NCBI GenBank assembly: GCA_035638495.1
Contig: DASQZW010000204.1
Span: 1 to 10,111, forward strand
From: CF-161 sp035638495
GTDB lineage: Bacteria > Chloroflexota > Dormibacteria > Dormibacterales > Dormibacteraceae
Length of the DNA: 10,111 bases
Reading direction: 5' to 3'
Shown: in pieces, positions 1 through 6,991 of the stretch
Numbering within the stretch: the first letter of the stretch is position 1
How the letters are laid out: each line of letters opens with the position of its first letter
Notes under the pieces: generated by a model
Databases searched by the model: none
What the model saw: the letters and a program-made list of their open reading frames with translations, nothing else
What the model was told of the DNA's origin: nothing
Made by a program: the position numbers and the translations under genes

Positions 1-482
1 TGCGGCTCCTGCCCCGCGACGTGCCGGTCTTCTGCCAGCCCGAGGACGAGGGACGGCTGCGCGAGCTCGGCCTCGACGCGCGGCCCGTGGCGGACGCCGT
101 CGAGTGGGAGGGGGTGACGATCCACCGCACCGGCGGCCGGCACGGGAAGGGTGCGATCGCCGACATGCTCGCGCCGGTCAGCGGCTTCGTGCTCGACGGG
201 GTCTACGTGGCGGGCGACACGGTCTGGTGCGACGAGGTGGCGGCGGCGATCGAGAAGCACCGGCCCCGAGCGGCGGTGGTCAACGCGGGCGGTGCGCGCT
301 TCGTGGACAGCGACCCGTTCGTCATGACCGCGGCCGACGTGCTCGAGGTCTCGGCGCGGGTGCCGGTGGTGGTCGCCGTGCACATGGAGGCGATCAACCA
401 CTGCGTGCTGACGCGCCCCGAGCTGCGCGCCGCCGCGCCGGAAGTGCTCATCCCGGCGGACGGCGAGACGGTCGAGGTGTGA
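1..482 (+). CDS. MBL-fold metallo-hydrolase, 3' part (5' end outside window)
   Basis: The reading frame is open from the first bases of the window, so the N-terminal part with the usual HxHxDH metal motif lies upstream; the GTG at 21 is an internal codon, not a convincing start. The visible part resembles the C-terminal half of UlaG/Lactamase_B_2-type hydrolases. It has an H-x-T-G-G-R-H-G segment (123-146), an A-G-D-T strand end at 210-221 whose Asp fits the bridging metal ligand, and a V-H-M-E-A-I-N-H-C segment (378-404) giving a late His ligand. Family members are soluble cytoplasmic metal-dependent hydrolases; the substrate cannot be inferred. The stop at 480-482 is followed about 20 bases later by the toxin-antitoxin regulatory region, so this gene is probably a separate unit. 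No terminator hairpin is evident after it. Confidence 0.8.
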   Translation, partial: RLLPRDVPVFCQPEDEGRLRELGLDARPVADAVEWEGVTIHRTGGRHGKGAIADMLAPVSGFVLDGVYVAGDTVWCDEVAAAIEKHRPRAAVVNAGGARFVDSDPFVMTAADVLEVSARVPVVVAVHMEAINHCVLTRPELRAAAPEVLIPADGETVEV

Positions 483-504
483 GGTCCTCCAACCCGAAGC
501 GCAT

Positions 505-548
505 TGTGTACACATTTACGCTGTTGTGTCATCATGTGTACATGACAC
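505..548 (+). promoter_or_regulatory. probable autoregulatory operator of the toxin-antitoxin module
   Basis: The octamer TGTGTACA occurs twice, at 505-512 and 535-542, exactly 30 bases apart (about three helical turns, so on the same DNA face). The first copy lies in a perfect 10-base palindrome TGTGTACACA (505-514); the second touches the antitoxin ATG. A second inverted repeat, GTGTCAT (526-532) and ATGACAC (542-548), brackets the second copy. Type II antitoxins of the Phd/VapB class normally bind palindromes at their own promoter, with the toxin as co-repressor. This stretch is also distinctly A/T-richer than its surroundings. The operator role is inferred; no firm -35/-10 pair was identified. 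Confidence 0.6.
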
Positions 549-817
549 GGATGGGTATCCGCGAGCTGCGGAACAACCTCCCGGCTGCCATCAAACGGGT
601 GCGAGCAGGAGAGGGCATCGAGGTAACAGACCACGGCCACCCCGTGGCCAGGCTGGTCCCGATCACCGTGCGAAGCCAGTACGAGCAGCTGGTCGCCGAG
701 GGCAGGATCCTCCCCCCGGAGATCGACCTGCTGGACCACAAGCCCCTTCCGGTGCCGGACGGCATGCCCACCGCAACCGAGATCCTGGCCGAGATGAGGG
801 GCGGTGAGCGGTACTGA
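542..817 (+). CDS. type II antitoxin, Phd/YefM (VapB-like) family
   Basis: A 91-residue protein with the hallmark N-terminal Phd/YefM pattern: G-I-R-E-L-R-N-N-L (5-13), R-V-R-A-G-E (19-24) and the strand I-E-V-T-D-H-G-H-P-V-A-R-L-V-P (26-40). This half would dimerise and bind the operator. The C-terminal half (about 41-91), rich in charged residues and prolines, would neutralise the toxin. The frame extends far upstream through the hydrolase gene, but the family fold begins at the ATG at 542; ATG 551 is an alternative. No Shine-Dalgarno sequence precedes 542, so translation may be leaderless or start weakly. The stop lies inside the toxin gene, giving a 14-base overlap that fits coupled translation. 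Its role is to hold the PIN toxin inactive and repress the operon. Confidence 0.88.
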   Translation: MTRMGIRELRNNLPAAIKRVRAGEGIEVTDHGHPVARLVPITVRSQYEQLVAEGRILPPEIDLLDHKPLPVPDGMPTATEILAEMRGGERY

Positions 818-1211
818 CCTGGGCCTGGTCTACCTGGACACGTCCGCGTTCCTGAAACTCGTCGCGGAGGAGGACGAGTCGGCGGCCCTTCGCCGCCACT
901 TGCGTCGCGGGCGACTTCGCACGTCGGCGGTTCTCCTGCAGACCGAGGCGCTGCGAGCTGCGGCTCGGCTTTCCGCCGACCACCTCGCACTGGCGCGGCT
1001 GCTGCTCCGCGGCCTGGCTCTCGTTCAGATCGATCGCCAGCTCTACTCGACGGCTGGTCTCCTGGCGCCACCGGAGCTGCGCTCACTCGACGCGCTCCAC
1101 GTCGCGGCCGCCCTGACGCTGGGCCAGGACCTGGCGGAGTTCGTCACGTACGACAGCCGCATGATCGGCGCGGCACGGTCACAGGGCCTTCCCGTGGTCA
1201 CGCCCACCTGA
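804..1211 (+). CDS. vapC: PIN-domain ribonuclease toxin, VapC-like
   Basis: A 135-residue single-domain PIN protein, the usual VapC length. The expected acidic metal-binding residues are present: D12 in V-Y-L-D-T-S-A-F-L-K, E48 in Q-T-E-A-L-R, D96 in S-L-D-A-L-H-V-A-A-A and D117 in T-Y-D-S-R-M. The family cleaves RNA (often tRNA or rRNA) in a Mg/Mn-dependent way when its antitoxin is degraded. All active-site positions are intact, so it is predicted functional. The GTG start at 804 lies within the antitoxin gene and is preceded by GAGGGG at 796-801, which is very close to the start. The overlap and order (antitoxin first) are typical of a vapBC operon. The target RNA cannot be predicted. Confidence 0.9.
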   Translation: MSGTDLGLVYLDTSAFLKLVAEEDESAALRRHLRRGRLRTSAVLLQTEALRAAARLSADHLALARLLLRGLALVQIDRQLYSTAGLLAPPELRSLDALHVAAALTLGQDLAEFVTYDSRMIGAARSQGLPVVTPT

Positions 1212-1244
1212 GCGGCCAGAGCGCCCAGTACGCTTTCCGCCAAC

Positions 1245-2081
1245 ATGACCGCGAACACGTCGGCGATGCGCGACCTGCTGCGCGCGACCTCGGCCGGCAT
1301 CGCCGCGATCGACCCCGGCGACACCCACGGCGTCAAGCGGAGGAAGGCGGGGGAGCGCCTCGTCGGCCTCCACGCCGAGCTCGCCGAGCTGCAGGAGCGG
1401 CTCTGGGCCGAGCAGCGGCGCGCCGTCCTCGTCGTTCTGCAGGGCATGGACACGAGCGGCAAGGACGGGACGGTCGCGCACGTCATGGGCGGGCTCGACC
1501 CCCAGGGCGTGCACGTCCACGCGTTCAAGGAGCCCACCCCGCAGGAGCTGCGGCACGACTTCCTCTGGCGGGTGCGCCGGCAGGCGCCCGGACCGGGCGT
1601 GGTCGGGATCTTCAACCGCTCGCACTACGAGGACGTACTGATCGCTCGAGTCCAGCGCCTGGCGCCGCCCGCCGAGATCGAGCGCCGGTACGGGGCGATC
1701 AACCGCTTCGAGGCCGGCCTGGCCGCGGGCGGCGTCCGGGTGCTGAAGGTGTTCCTCCACATCTCGTTCGAGGAGCAGCGCGAGCGGCTCGTCGAACGGC
1801 TCGAGGACCCGTCGAAGCACTGGAAGTTCGACCCCGCGGACGTCGACAAGCGCGCGCAATGGGATGAGTACCAGGCGGCGTACGAGCTGGCGGTCGACCG
1901 CTGCTCCACCGCCGAGGCCCCCTGGTACGTCGTCCCGGCCGACGCGAAGTGGTTCCGCAACTACGCGATCAGCCGCCTGCTCGTCGAGACGCTCCGCGAG
2001 ATGGACCCCCGCTACCCGCAGCCGGCGCTGGACGTGCCGGGGCTGCTGGCGCGCCTCCGGCCCGCTCAGCTGACGCAGTAA
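1245..2081 (+). CDS. ppk2: PPK2-family polyphosphate:nucleotide phosphotransferase
   Basis: A 278-residue single-domain polyphosphate kinase 2. This family moves phosphate between inorganic polyphosphate and nucleotides, commonly phosphorylating AMP and/or ADP with polyP, linking polyP stores to nucleotide energy charge in the cytosol. Seen directly: a hydrophobic strand then the Walker A segment G-M-D-T-S-G-K-D-G-T (67-76), H-V-M-G-G-L-D-P-Q-G (79-88), the P-T-P-Q-E-L-R-H-D-F-L-W-R segment (97-109), and the lid/catalytic N-R-S-H-Y-E-D-V-L motif (124-132). Length and these motifs fit the PPK2 subgroup annotated as polyphosphate:nucleotide phosphotransferase (class III-like), but the class is inferred. 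The ATG at 1245 is the first in the frame; ATG 1266 is possible and neither has a clear Shine-Dalgarno. It sits 33 bases after the toxin gene and 9 before the cupin. Confidence 0.93.
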   Translation: MTANTSAMRDLLRATSAGIAAIDPGDTHGVKRRKAGERLVGLHAELAELQERLWAEQRRAVLVVLQGMDTSGKDGTVAHVMGGLDPQGVHVHAFKEPTPQELRHDFLWRVRRQAPGPGVVGIFNRSHYEDVLIARVQRLAPPAEIERRYGAINRFEAGLAAGGVRVLKVFLHISFEEQRERLVERLEDPSKHWKFDPADVDKRAQWDEYQAAYELAVDRCSTAEAPWYVVPADAKWFRNYAISRLLVETLREMDPRYPQPALDVPGLLARLRPAQLTQ

Positions 2082-2083
2082 GG

Positions 2084-2086
2084 TGG
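2084..2086 (+). promoter_or_regulatory. ribosome binding site of the cupin gene (core of AAGGTGG)
   Basis: The sequence AAGGTGG at 2080-2086 overlaps the PPK2 stop codon and lies 4 bases before the GTG at 2091. It supports that GTG as the cupin start and suggests translation linked to the PPK2 gene. Confidence 0.55.
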
Positions 2087-2090
2087 CCGG

Positions 2091-2426
2091 GTGGACGCCT
2101 TCGAAGTCGCAGACCTGATCGCCGCCCAGGAGGGCGGGCGCGAGTACGCCGAGTTCGTCCGGTCCGACCTGCTCAGCGTCGGCCTCGCCAGCTGGCCGGC
2201 CGGCTCGGTCGACACCCAGCAGCCGCACACCGAAGACGAGGTGTACTACGTCGTCCGGGGACGCGCCCGCATCACGGTCGCCGGTGAGGAGCGGCCGGTC
2301 GGCCCGGGCAGCATCGTGTTCGTCGCGACTGGCGTCGACCACCGGTTCCACGACATCGAGGAGGACATGCAGGTCCTGGTCTTCTGGGCCCCTCCGCGGC
2401 GGTCCCGGCAGAAACCATCAGCCTGA
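2091..2426 (+). CDS. small single-domain cupin protein
   Basis: A 111-residue protein that is essentially one cupin beta-barrel. Motif 1 reads P-A-G-S (36-39) followed by Q44, H46 and E50 in Q-Q-P-H-T-E-D-E-V-Y-Y-V-V-R-G; motif 2 reads G-P-G-S-I-V-F-V-A-T-G-V-D-H (71-84) with H84. Three of the four classical metal ligands (H46, E50, H84) are present, while the first His of the HxH pair is Gln44. Cupins of this size include small dioxygenases, isomerases and sugar- or ligand-binding proteins, so no reaction can be assigned. The GTG start is set by AAGGTGG just upstream. It is 9 bases after the PPK2 gene and probably co-transcribed with it. The last 12 or so residues are basic and probably disordered. 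Confidence 0.85.
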   Translation: MDAFEVADLIAAQEGGREYAEFVRSDLLSVGLASWPAGSVDTQQPHTEDEVYYVVRGRARITVAGEERPVGPGSIVFVATGVDHRFHDIEEDMQVLVFWAPPRRSRQKPSA

Positions 2427-2446
2427 CGGTATACTTCTTGATACCG
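2427..2446 (+). repeat. inverted repeat CGGTAT-8-ATACCG between cupin and helicase genes
   Basis: A perfect 6-base inverted repeat (CGGTAT at 2427-2432, ATACCG at 2441-2446) with an 8-base centre begins on the base after the cupin stop. It lies in the 79-base gap before the helicase gene, which is the most A/T-rich stretch locally and contains a TATACT box (2430-2435). It has no T-run, so it is a poor intrinsic terminator. A protein-binding site or part of the helicase promoter is more likely, but this is inference. Otherwise the gap shows only the helicase ribosome binding site. Confidence 0.4.
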
Positions 2447-2493
2447 CATATGTCAGGGGTGGGCTTGGCGAAGCTACTGTAGCCGCACACGCT

Positions 2494-2498
2494 GGAGG
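2494..2498 (+). promoter_or_regulatory. ribosome binding site of the helicase-nuclease gene (GGAGG)
   Basis: A consensus GGAGG sits 7 bases before the ATG at 2506. It decides the start of this gene, whose open frame otherwise extends upstream through the cupin gene to at least 2284. Confidence 0.8.
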
Positions 2499-2505
2499 AC
2501 AGACG

Positions 2506-5500
2506 ATGTCGGTGATCCCGCTGCCACTGGCCGCCCCGGACGGCGTGCGCGACCGCGCGGTCCGTCTCTTCACGTTCCTCAGGGAGTACACCCAGCTCCG
2601 GGCCAGCACGGCCCTGACCACGGACTCCTACGACGAAGTGATCTGGCTGGCCGACGTGCCCGGCCTGCCCGGCTGCGTCTGCGCCGCCGTCGAGCCCACC
2701 CGCGACGGCGAGGTCTGGCTGGAGGTCCGCAAGCCGAAGCTGGCCCCCGCGCCGCGGCCGACCGACGTGCTGCGCCCCTGGCTGGAGCGCTGGGACGACT
2801 CGGCGCCCGAGACCCCGTCGCTCCGCGAATCGATCCCGGCCGAGCCGGCGGAGCCGGCCCCCGTGGAGGACGTCGCCCCGCCCCAGCTGCTCGCGGCCCG
2901 GCCCGACGTCCGCGCCGCCTATGACGAGTACGTCGAGCGTGAATGGGGCCCGTGGGCCGAGCGCGACCGCCCGCTCCAGCGCGCGCAGCGCATCTACACC
3001 GACCTCTTCCGGCTCCACCAGTCGCAGCAGCGCCTGGGTGAGGCGTACGAGGTCGTGATGGGCATCGGGCTCGTGGCCTGGCGCACGCCGTCCGGGAACA
3101 CCGTCCGGCGTCATCTGATCGTCGCGCAGACCGACGTCCGCTTCGACGCGGACCGCGGCGTCATCAGCGTCACGGCAGCCGCGGACGGCGCCCGCCCGGC
3201 GCTGGACCAGGACATGCTCGAGCCCGGCGAGCGGCCGCCGCGTTCGGTGCTCGACGAGATCACGGCGGACCTGGCCGCTGTCGGCGACGACGTGTTCGCC
3301 GATCCGGCCGTCGCCAGCGCGGCCCGCCGCTGGGCCCACGGCGCCTCCGCCGACGGCTCGTTCGACGAGGGCCTGCGGCCGCAGCGCGACGCCGGCGAGG
3401 ATCCCACCGTCCACCTCGCGCCGGCCGTGATCCTGCGCCGGCGGAGCGACCGCTCGATCGTCCAGGCCCTCACCTCCATCGCGGAGCAGGTGCGCGCCGG
3501 CGCGCCGATCCCCGAGGGCGTGCGCCGCCTGGTCGACCTGGCCGAGCCGGAGGTCGCGATCGAGAACCCGCCGGACGAGGTCCTCGAGGGCCCGGACGAG
3601 GAGATCCTCTTCCCACTGCCGGCCAACGACACGCAGCTCGACATCGTGCGCCGGCTGCGCGACCGGCCGGGCGTGCTGGTCCAGGGCCCGCCCGGAACGG
3701 GCAAGTCCCATACGATCGCGAACCTGGTCGCCCACCTGCTGGCCCACGGCCGGCGCGTCCTGGTCACGAGCCACACGGCCCGCGCGCTGGAGGTGCTGCG
3801 CGACCGGATCCCGCCCGAGGTCCGCGAGCTGGCCGTGGTCGTGCTCGGCAACGACGCCAGAGGTCGCGAGGAGCTGGCCGCGTCGGTGCACGGGATCTCC
3901 GAGCGGTACGCGTCGTGGGACCCGAGGCGGTCCCGCGAGCGCGTGGCCCGGCACCGTCGCGAGCTGGAGACCGCCAGGGCCGCCGAGGCCGAGCTGCGCG
4001 ATCGCTTCCGCGCGCTGCGCGAGCGCGACACCCAGCGGCACATGCACATCCACGGCGGCTACGAGGGCACCGGCCAGGAGATCGCGCGGCAGCTGCGCGC
4101 TCGCGCGGCCGACCTCAACTGGATCCCCGACCGCGTGGAGCTCGCGGCAGAGGCGCCGCTCGACGACGCCGAGGCGGTCGCGCTGCTGGAGCTGCTGCGC
4201 TCGATCGACGCCCTCGAGGAGGCCGAGCTCGACCTCCTGGCCACGGACGTCGCCGCGCTGCCCGCGCCTGAAGCGTTCGCCGCCCTGGTCGCCGACGAGC
4301 GCGAGGCCGCAGAGCAGCGCGCCGAGCTGACCGGCCCTCCCGACCCCGCGCTCTCGACCGCGCCGGCCGAGGCCCTGCAGGAGCTGGCGGCGTCCATCGT
4401 CGCCCTCCGCCGCCGCCGGGCGGGACTGGTGCGGCGCGCCGAGCCGTGGGTGGCCGACGCCGCCGCCCAGGTGACCGCCGGCATGGCCGGCCGGTGGCGC
4501 GAGCTGGAGCGGATGACGCGCGAAACGCTCGATGGGGTCCGGCCCTACGTCACCGACGCCGCCGACCTGCAGGTCAGCGGCCTGGAGGGTCGGGACCTGG
4601 CCACCGTGCAGGCCGACGCGACCGCCCTGCGCCAGCACCTGCAGTCCGGGGGCAGCCTGGGCTTCGGCCCGCTGCGCTCGGAGCCCGTCAAGCGCGCCCG
4701 CTACCTGGTCGACGGCGTCCGCGTCGACGGTGCGGTCTGCCGGGACGCGACCACGCTCGCACGCCTGGCCGGGTGGGCGTACGTCCACGACCGGCTCGAC
4801 CGTCTCGACCGGGCCTGGAAGCCGCTCCGCGAGGCGGCGTCGGGCGGCGCGGCCCTGCGCTGCGCGGAGTACGCGGACGTGGCCGCCACGCTGCAGGACG
4901 TCCTGCGCCTGGAGGAGGCCATCGCCGACGCCGTGGGGTCGGCCGCCGCCGTGCCGGGCCTTGCGGTGCCGGCGTGGGAGGACGACGCCGGCCTGAGCGA
5001 GCTGCTCGCCTCGATCGACGCCGGCGGTCGCGAGCGCCGTCTCCAGGCAGCACGCGACCGGCTGGACGACCTGCTGGCCGCCGCCGCGTCCGGCCTGCCG
5101 GCCGAGCGGGCGGCGCGGGCCGCCATCGCCGACCGCGACGCGCTCGCCTACGCCGCCCAGCGCGCCAACCTGGACCGCCTGGCCGCGCGGCGCGACGACC
5201 TGCTGCGCCGGCGCGAGCTGGCCGAGCGGCTGCGTGCGGCCGCGCCGCGCCTGGCCGCGCGGCTGGCCGCGACCGTCTCGGACCTCGCCTGGGACGCCAA
5301 GCTGGGCGCGTTCAACGCCGCGTGGGACTGGGGCCGCGCCGACGCCTGGCTGATCGCGCAGGCCGACCCCACGCTGACGGCCCGGCTGGAGCGCGACCTC
5401 GACGACGCTCGCCAGCGCATCGAGCGGGCCACGCGCCAGCTCGCCGCCGAGCTCGCCTGGGCGCACTGCCTGAACCGGCTCTCCGAGCGCGAGCGCGCGC

Positions 5501-6969
5501 ACCTGCAGACGTGGGAGGAGGCCGTCCGGAAGATCGGCAAGGGCACCGGCAAGCACGCTGCCCGATGGCGGCAGCGCGCCAGGGACGCGATGCAGGGCTG
5601 CCGCAGCGCCATTCCGGCCTGGATCATGCCGATCTTCAAGGTCGCCGAGACCGTGGACATGACGCCCGAGGCGTTCGACGTGGTCATCGTGGACGAGGCC
5701 AGCCAGTCCGGCCCCGAGGCCCTGTTCCTGCAGTTCCTGGCCCAGCACGTGATCGTGGTCGGTGACGACCAGCAGATCAGCCCGGACAACGTCGGCGTCG
5801 ACCGCGACAAGGTGCAGTTCCTGAACAACCAGTACCTGCACGACGTGCCGCTGGCCATGCACTACGACGCGGACACGAGCTACTTCACGCACGCGGCGAT
5901 CCGCTACGGCGACCGGTTGGTGCTCCAGGAGCACTTCCGGTGCATGCCCGAGATCATCCAGTTCTCCAACGCGCTCTGCTACCGGGACCGGCCTCTGGTC
6001 CCGCTGCGCCAGTTCGGCAGCGACCGCCTGCGGCCCGCCATCCAGGTCCGGCGCGTGCACGACGGGATCTACCGCGACGACCAGGTCAACGAGGCCGAGG
6101 CGGCCGCGGTCGTGGACCAGGTCGTGGCGTGCCTCGAGGATCCCGACTACGCGGGCAAGACGATGGGAGTGATCAGCCTGGTCGGCTCCGAGCAGGCGAA
6201 GCTGATCTCGCGGATGCTCACGCAGCGGGTCGACCCGGCGGAGATCGACCGCCGGCGGCTGCTCTGCGGCGATGCCTACGCCTTCCAGGGCGACGAGCGC
6301 GACGTGATGTTCCTGAGCCTGGTGCAGGCGCCGCGCGCCGGCCGCCAGATGTACGCCGGCACGCACGACCGGGACCGGCGCCGCTTCAACGTCGCGGCCA
6401 GCCGGGCGCGCGACCAGCTCTGGCTGTTCCACACGGCGACACTGGACGACCTGCACCCCACGGGAGTCGCCCACCGGCTGCTCCACTACTGCCTGCAGCC
6501 CAGCGTCGAGCCGGTGCCGGCGCAGGGCCTCGCCGTGGAGGCGTGGCGGCGGCGAGTCGCCGAGCGCGCCGCCGGCGAGGCGGTCCCGCACCCGTTCGAC
6601 TCGTGGCTCGAGCTGGACGTGTTCCTGAGCCTGGCCGACCGCGGCTTCCGGGTCATCCCGCAGCACGACATCGCGGGCTACCGCGTCGACCTCCTGGTCG
6701 AGGGCAGGAGCGGCCGCCTCGCGGTCGAGTGCGACGGCGACCAGTGGCTGGGAGCCGACGCGTTCGAGGTCGAGCTGGCGCGGCAGCGCATGCTGCGGCG
6801 GTGCGGCCTGCCGTTCGCCCGGGTCAGGGGAGCGTCGTTCTACCGCGACCCTGACGCGGCGCTGGAGCCGCTCTGGGCCGCGCTCAAGCAGTACGACATC
6901 CGTCCGAACCGGCCGTCGGAGACGGTCGAACGTCCTCATCTGACCAAGGGCAACGGAACGGTTGCGTGA
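2506..6969 (+). CDS. SF1 (UPF1/DNA2-like) helicase fused to a C-terminal Vsr/DUF559-like nuclease (MTES_1575 type)
   Basis: A 1487-residue protein. Residues 1 to about 365 carry an N-terminal module without nameable catalytic motifs (includes S-Y-D-E-V-I-W-L-A-D near 45 and an R-R-H-L-I-V-A-Q segment near 200). The helicase core follows: Q-motif around N374-D-T-Q377, Walker A G-P-P-G-T-G-K-S (394-401), Walker B V-D-E-A-S-Q (1062-1067), motif III G-D-D-Q-Q (1086-1090), motif IV E-H-F-R (1142-1145), motif V F-Q-G-D-E-R-D (1260-1266) and motif VI N-V-A-A-S-R-A-R (1295-1302). About 600 residues of Ala/Arg/Glu/Leu-rich, probably coiled-coil, sequence separate Walker A from Walker B. The C-terminus (about 1360-1487) is an endonuclease-like fold with E1369, D1395, and E1408-C-D1410-G-D. 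All motifs look intact. It probably translocates on nucleic acid and cleaves it. The architecture recalls helicase-Vsr antiphage proteins such as Hhe, but a defence role is inferred. It appears to be transcribed alone. Confidence 0.92.
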   Translation: MSVIPLPLAAPDGVRDRAVRLFTFLREYTQLRASTALTTDSYDEVIWLADVPGLPGCVCAAVEPTRDGEVWLEVRKPKLAPAPRPTDVLRPWLERWDDSAPETPSLRESIPAEPAEPAPVEDVAPPQLLAARPDVRAAYDEYVEREWGPWAERDRPLQRAQRIYTDLFRLHQSQQRLGEAYEVVMGIGLVAWRTPSGNTVRRHLIVAQTDVRFDADRGVISVTAAADGARPALDQDMLEPGERPPRSVLDEITADLAAVGDDVFADPAVASAARRWAHGASADGSFDEGLRPQRDAGEDPTVHLAPAVILRRRSDRSIVQALTSIAEQVRAGAPIPEGVRRLVDLAEPEVAIENPPDEVLEGPDEEILFPLPANDTQLDIVRRLRDRPGVLVQGPPGTGKSHTIANLVAHLLAHGRRVLVTSHTARALEVLRDRIPPEVRELAVVVLGNDARGREELAASVHGISERYASWDPRRSRERVARHRRELETARAAEAELRDRFRALRERDTQRHMHIHGGYEGTGQEIARQLRARAADLNWIPDRVELAAEAPLDDAEAVALLELLRSIDALEEAELDLLATDVAALPAPEAFAALVADEREAAEQRAELTGPPDPALSTAPAEALQELAASIVALRRRRAGLVRRAEPWVADAAAQVTAGMAGRWRELERMTRETLDGVRPYVTDAADLQVSGLEGRDLATVQADATALRQHLQSGGSLGFGPLRSEPVKRARYLVDGVRVDGAVCRDATTLARLAGWAYVHDRLDRLDRAWKPLREAASGGAALRCAEYADVAATLQDVLRLEEAIADAVGSAAAVPGLAVPAWEDDAGLSELLASIDAGGRERRLQAARDRLDDLLAAAASGLPAERAARAAIADRDALAYAAQRANLDRLAARRDDLLRRRELAERLRAAAPRLAARLAATVSDLAWDAKLGAFNAAWDWGRADAWLIAQADPTLTARLERDLDDARQRIERATRQLAAELAWAHCLNRLSERERAHLQTWEEAVRKIGKGTGKHAARWRQRARDAMQGCRSAIPAWIMPIFKVAETVDMTPEAFDVVIVDEASQSGPEALFLQFLAQHVIVVGDDQQISPDNVGVDRDKVQFLNNQYLHDVPLAMHYDADTSYFTHAAIRYGDRLVLQEHFRCMPEIIQFSNALCYRDRPLVPLRQFGSDRLRPAIQVRRVHDGIYRDDQVNEAEAAAVVDQVVACLEDPDYAGKTMGVISLVGSEQAKLISRMLTQRVDPAEIDRRRLLCGDAYAFQGDERDVMFLSLVQAPRAGRQMYAGTHDRDRRRFNVAASRARDQLWLFHTATLDDLHPTGVAHRLLHYCLQPSVEPVPAQGLAVEAWRRRVAERAAGEAVPHPFDSWLELDVFLSLADRGFRVIPQHDIAGYRVDLLVEGRSGRLAVECDGDQWLGADAFEVELARQRMLRRCGLPFARVRGASFYRDPDAALEPLWAALKQYDIRPNRPSETVERPHLTKGNGTVA

Positions 6970-6991
6970 CGTGACGCCGATCGGCTAATAT
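6962..6991 (+). promoter_or_regulatory. candidate promoter of the SRPBCC-arsR-DUF899 operon
   Basis: A TTGCGT box (6962-6967) and a TAATAT box (6986-6991) are 18 bases apart and fit a sigma-70-like -35/-10 pair loosely. Transcription would begin near 6998, leaving a leader of about 15 bases. The -35 box lies within the last codons of the helicase gene. A perfect 10-base palindrome GCCGATCGGC (6976-6985) fills part of the spacer and could be another binding site. This is a by-eye match only. Confidence 0.4.

Noticed and set aside
104..541. An N-terminal extension of the antitoxin frame back into the hydrolase gene
   Set aside because: It is Arg/Gly-rich out-of-frame hydrolase sequence, and the Phd/YefM fold begins right at ATG 542.
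1179..2351. A 390-codon - strand open frame across PPK2 and the cupin gene
   Set aside because: It is a shadow of PPK2 with no recognisable fold or ribosome binding site, while the + strand frames carry clear family motifs.
505..2426. Toxin-antitoxin plus PPK2 plus cupin as one defence operon with the helicase
   Set aside because: PPK2 and cupin families have ordinary metabolic roles, spacing suggests separate units, and nothing in the sequence ties them to the helicase beyond closeness.
2427..2446. Intrinsic terminator for the PPK2-cupin unit
   Set aside because: The stem is only 6 base pairs with an 8-base loop and is not followed by a run of T.
2284..2505. An upstream extension of the helicase frame into the cupin gene
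   Set aside because: The extension translates to Ser/Arg-rich filler overlapping the cupin, and GGAGG seven bases before ATG 2506 marks the true start.
2272..6939. A 1555-codon open frame on the - strand covering nearly the whole helicase gene
   Set aside because: Its translation is low-complexity (Arg/Gly/Val/Leu/Ala/Gln-rich) with no domain, and it mirrors the helicase gene. Long antisense open frames are expected where third positions are almost all G or C and stop codons are rare.
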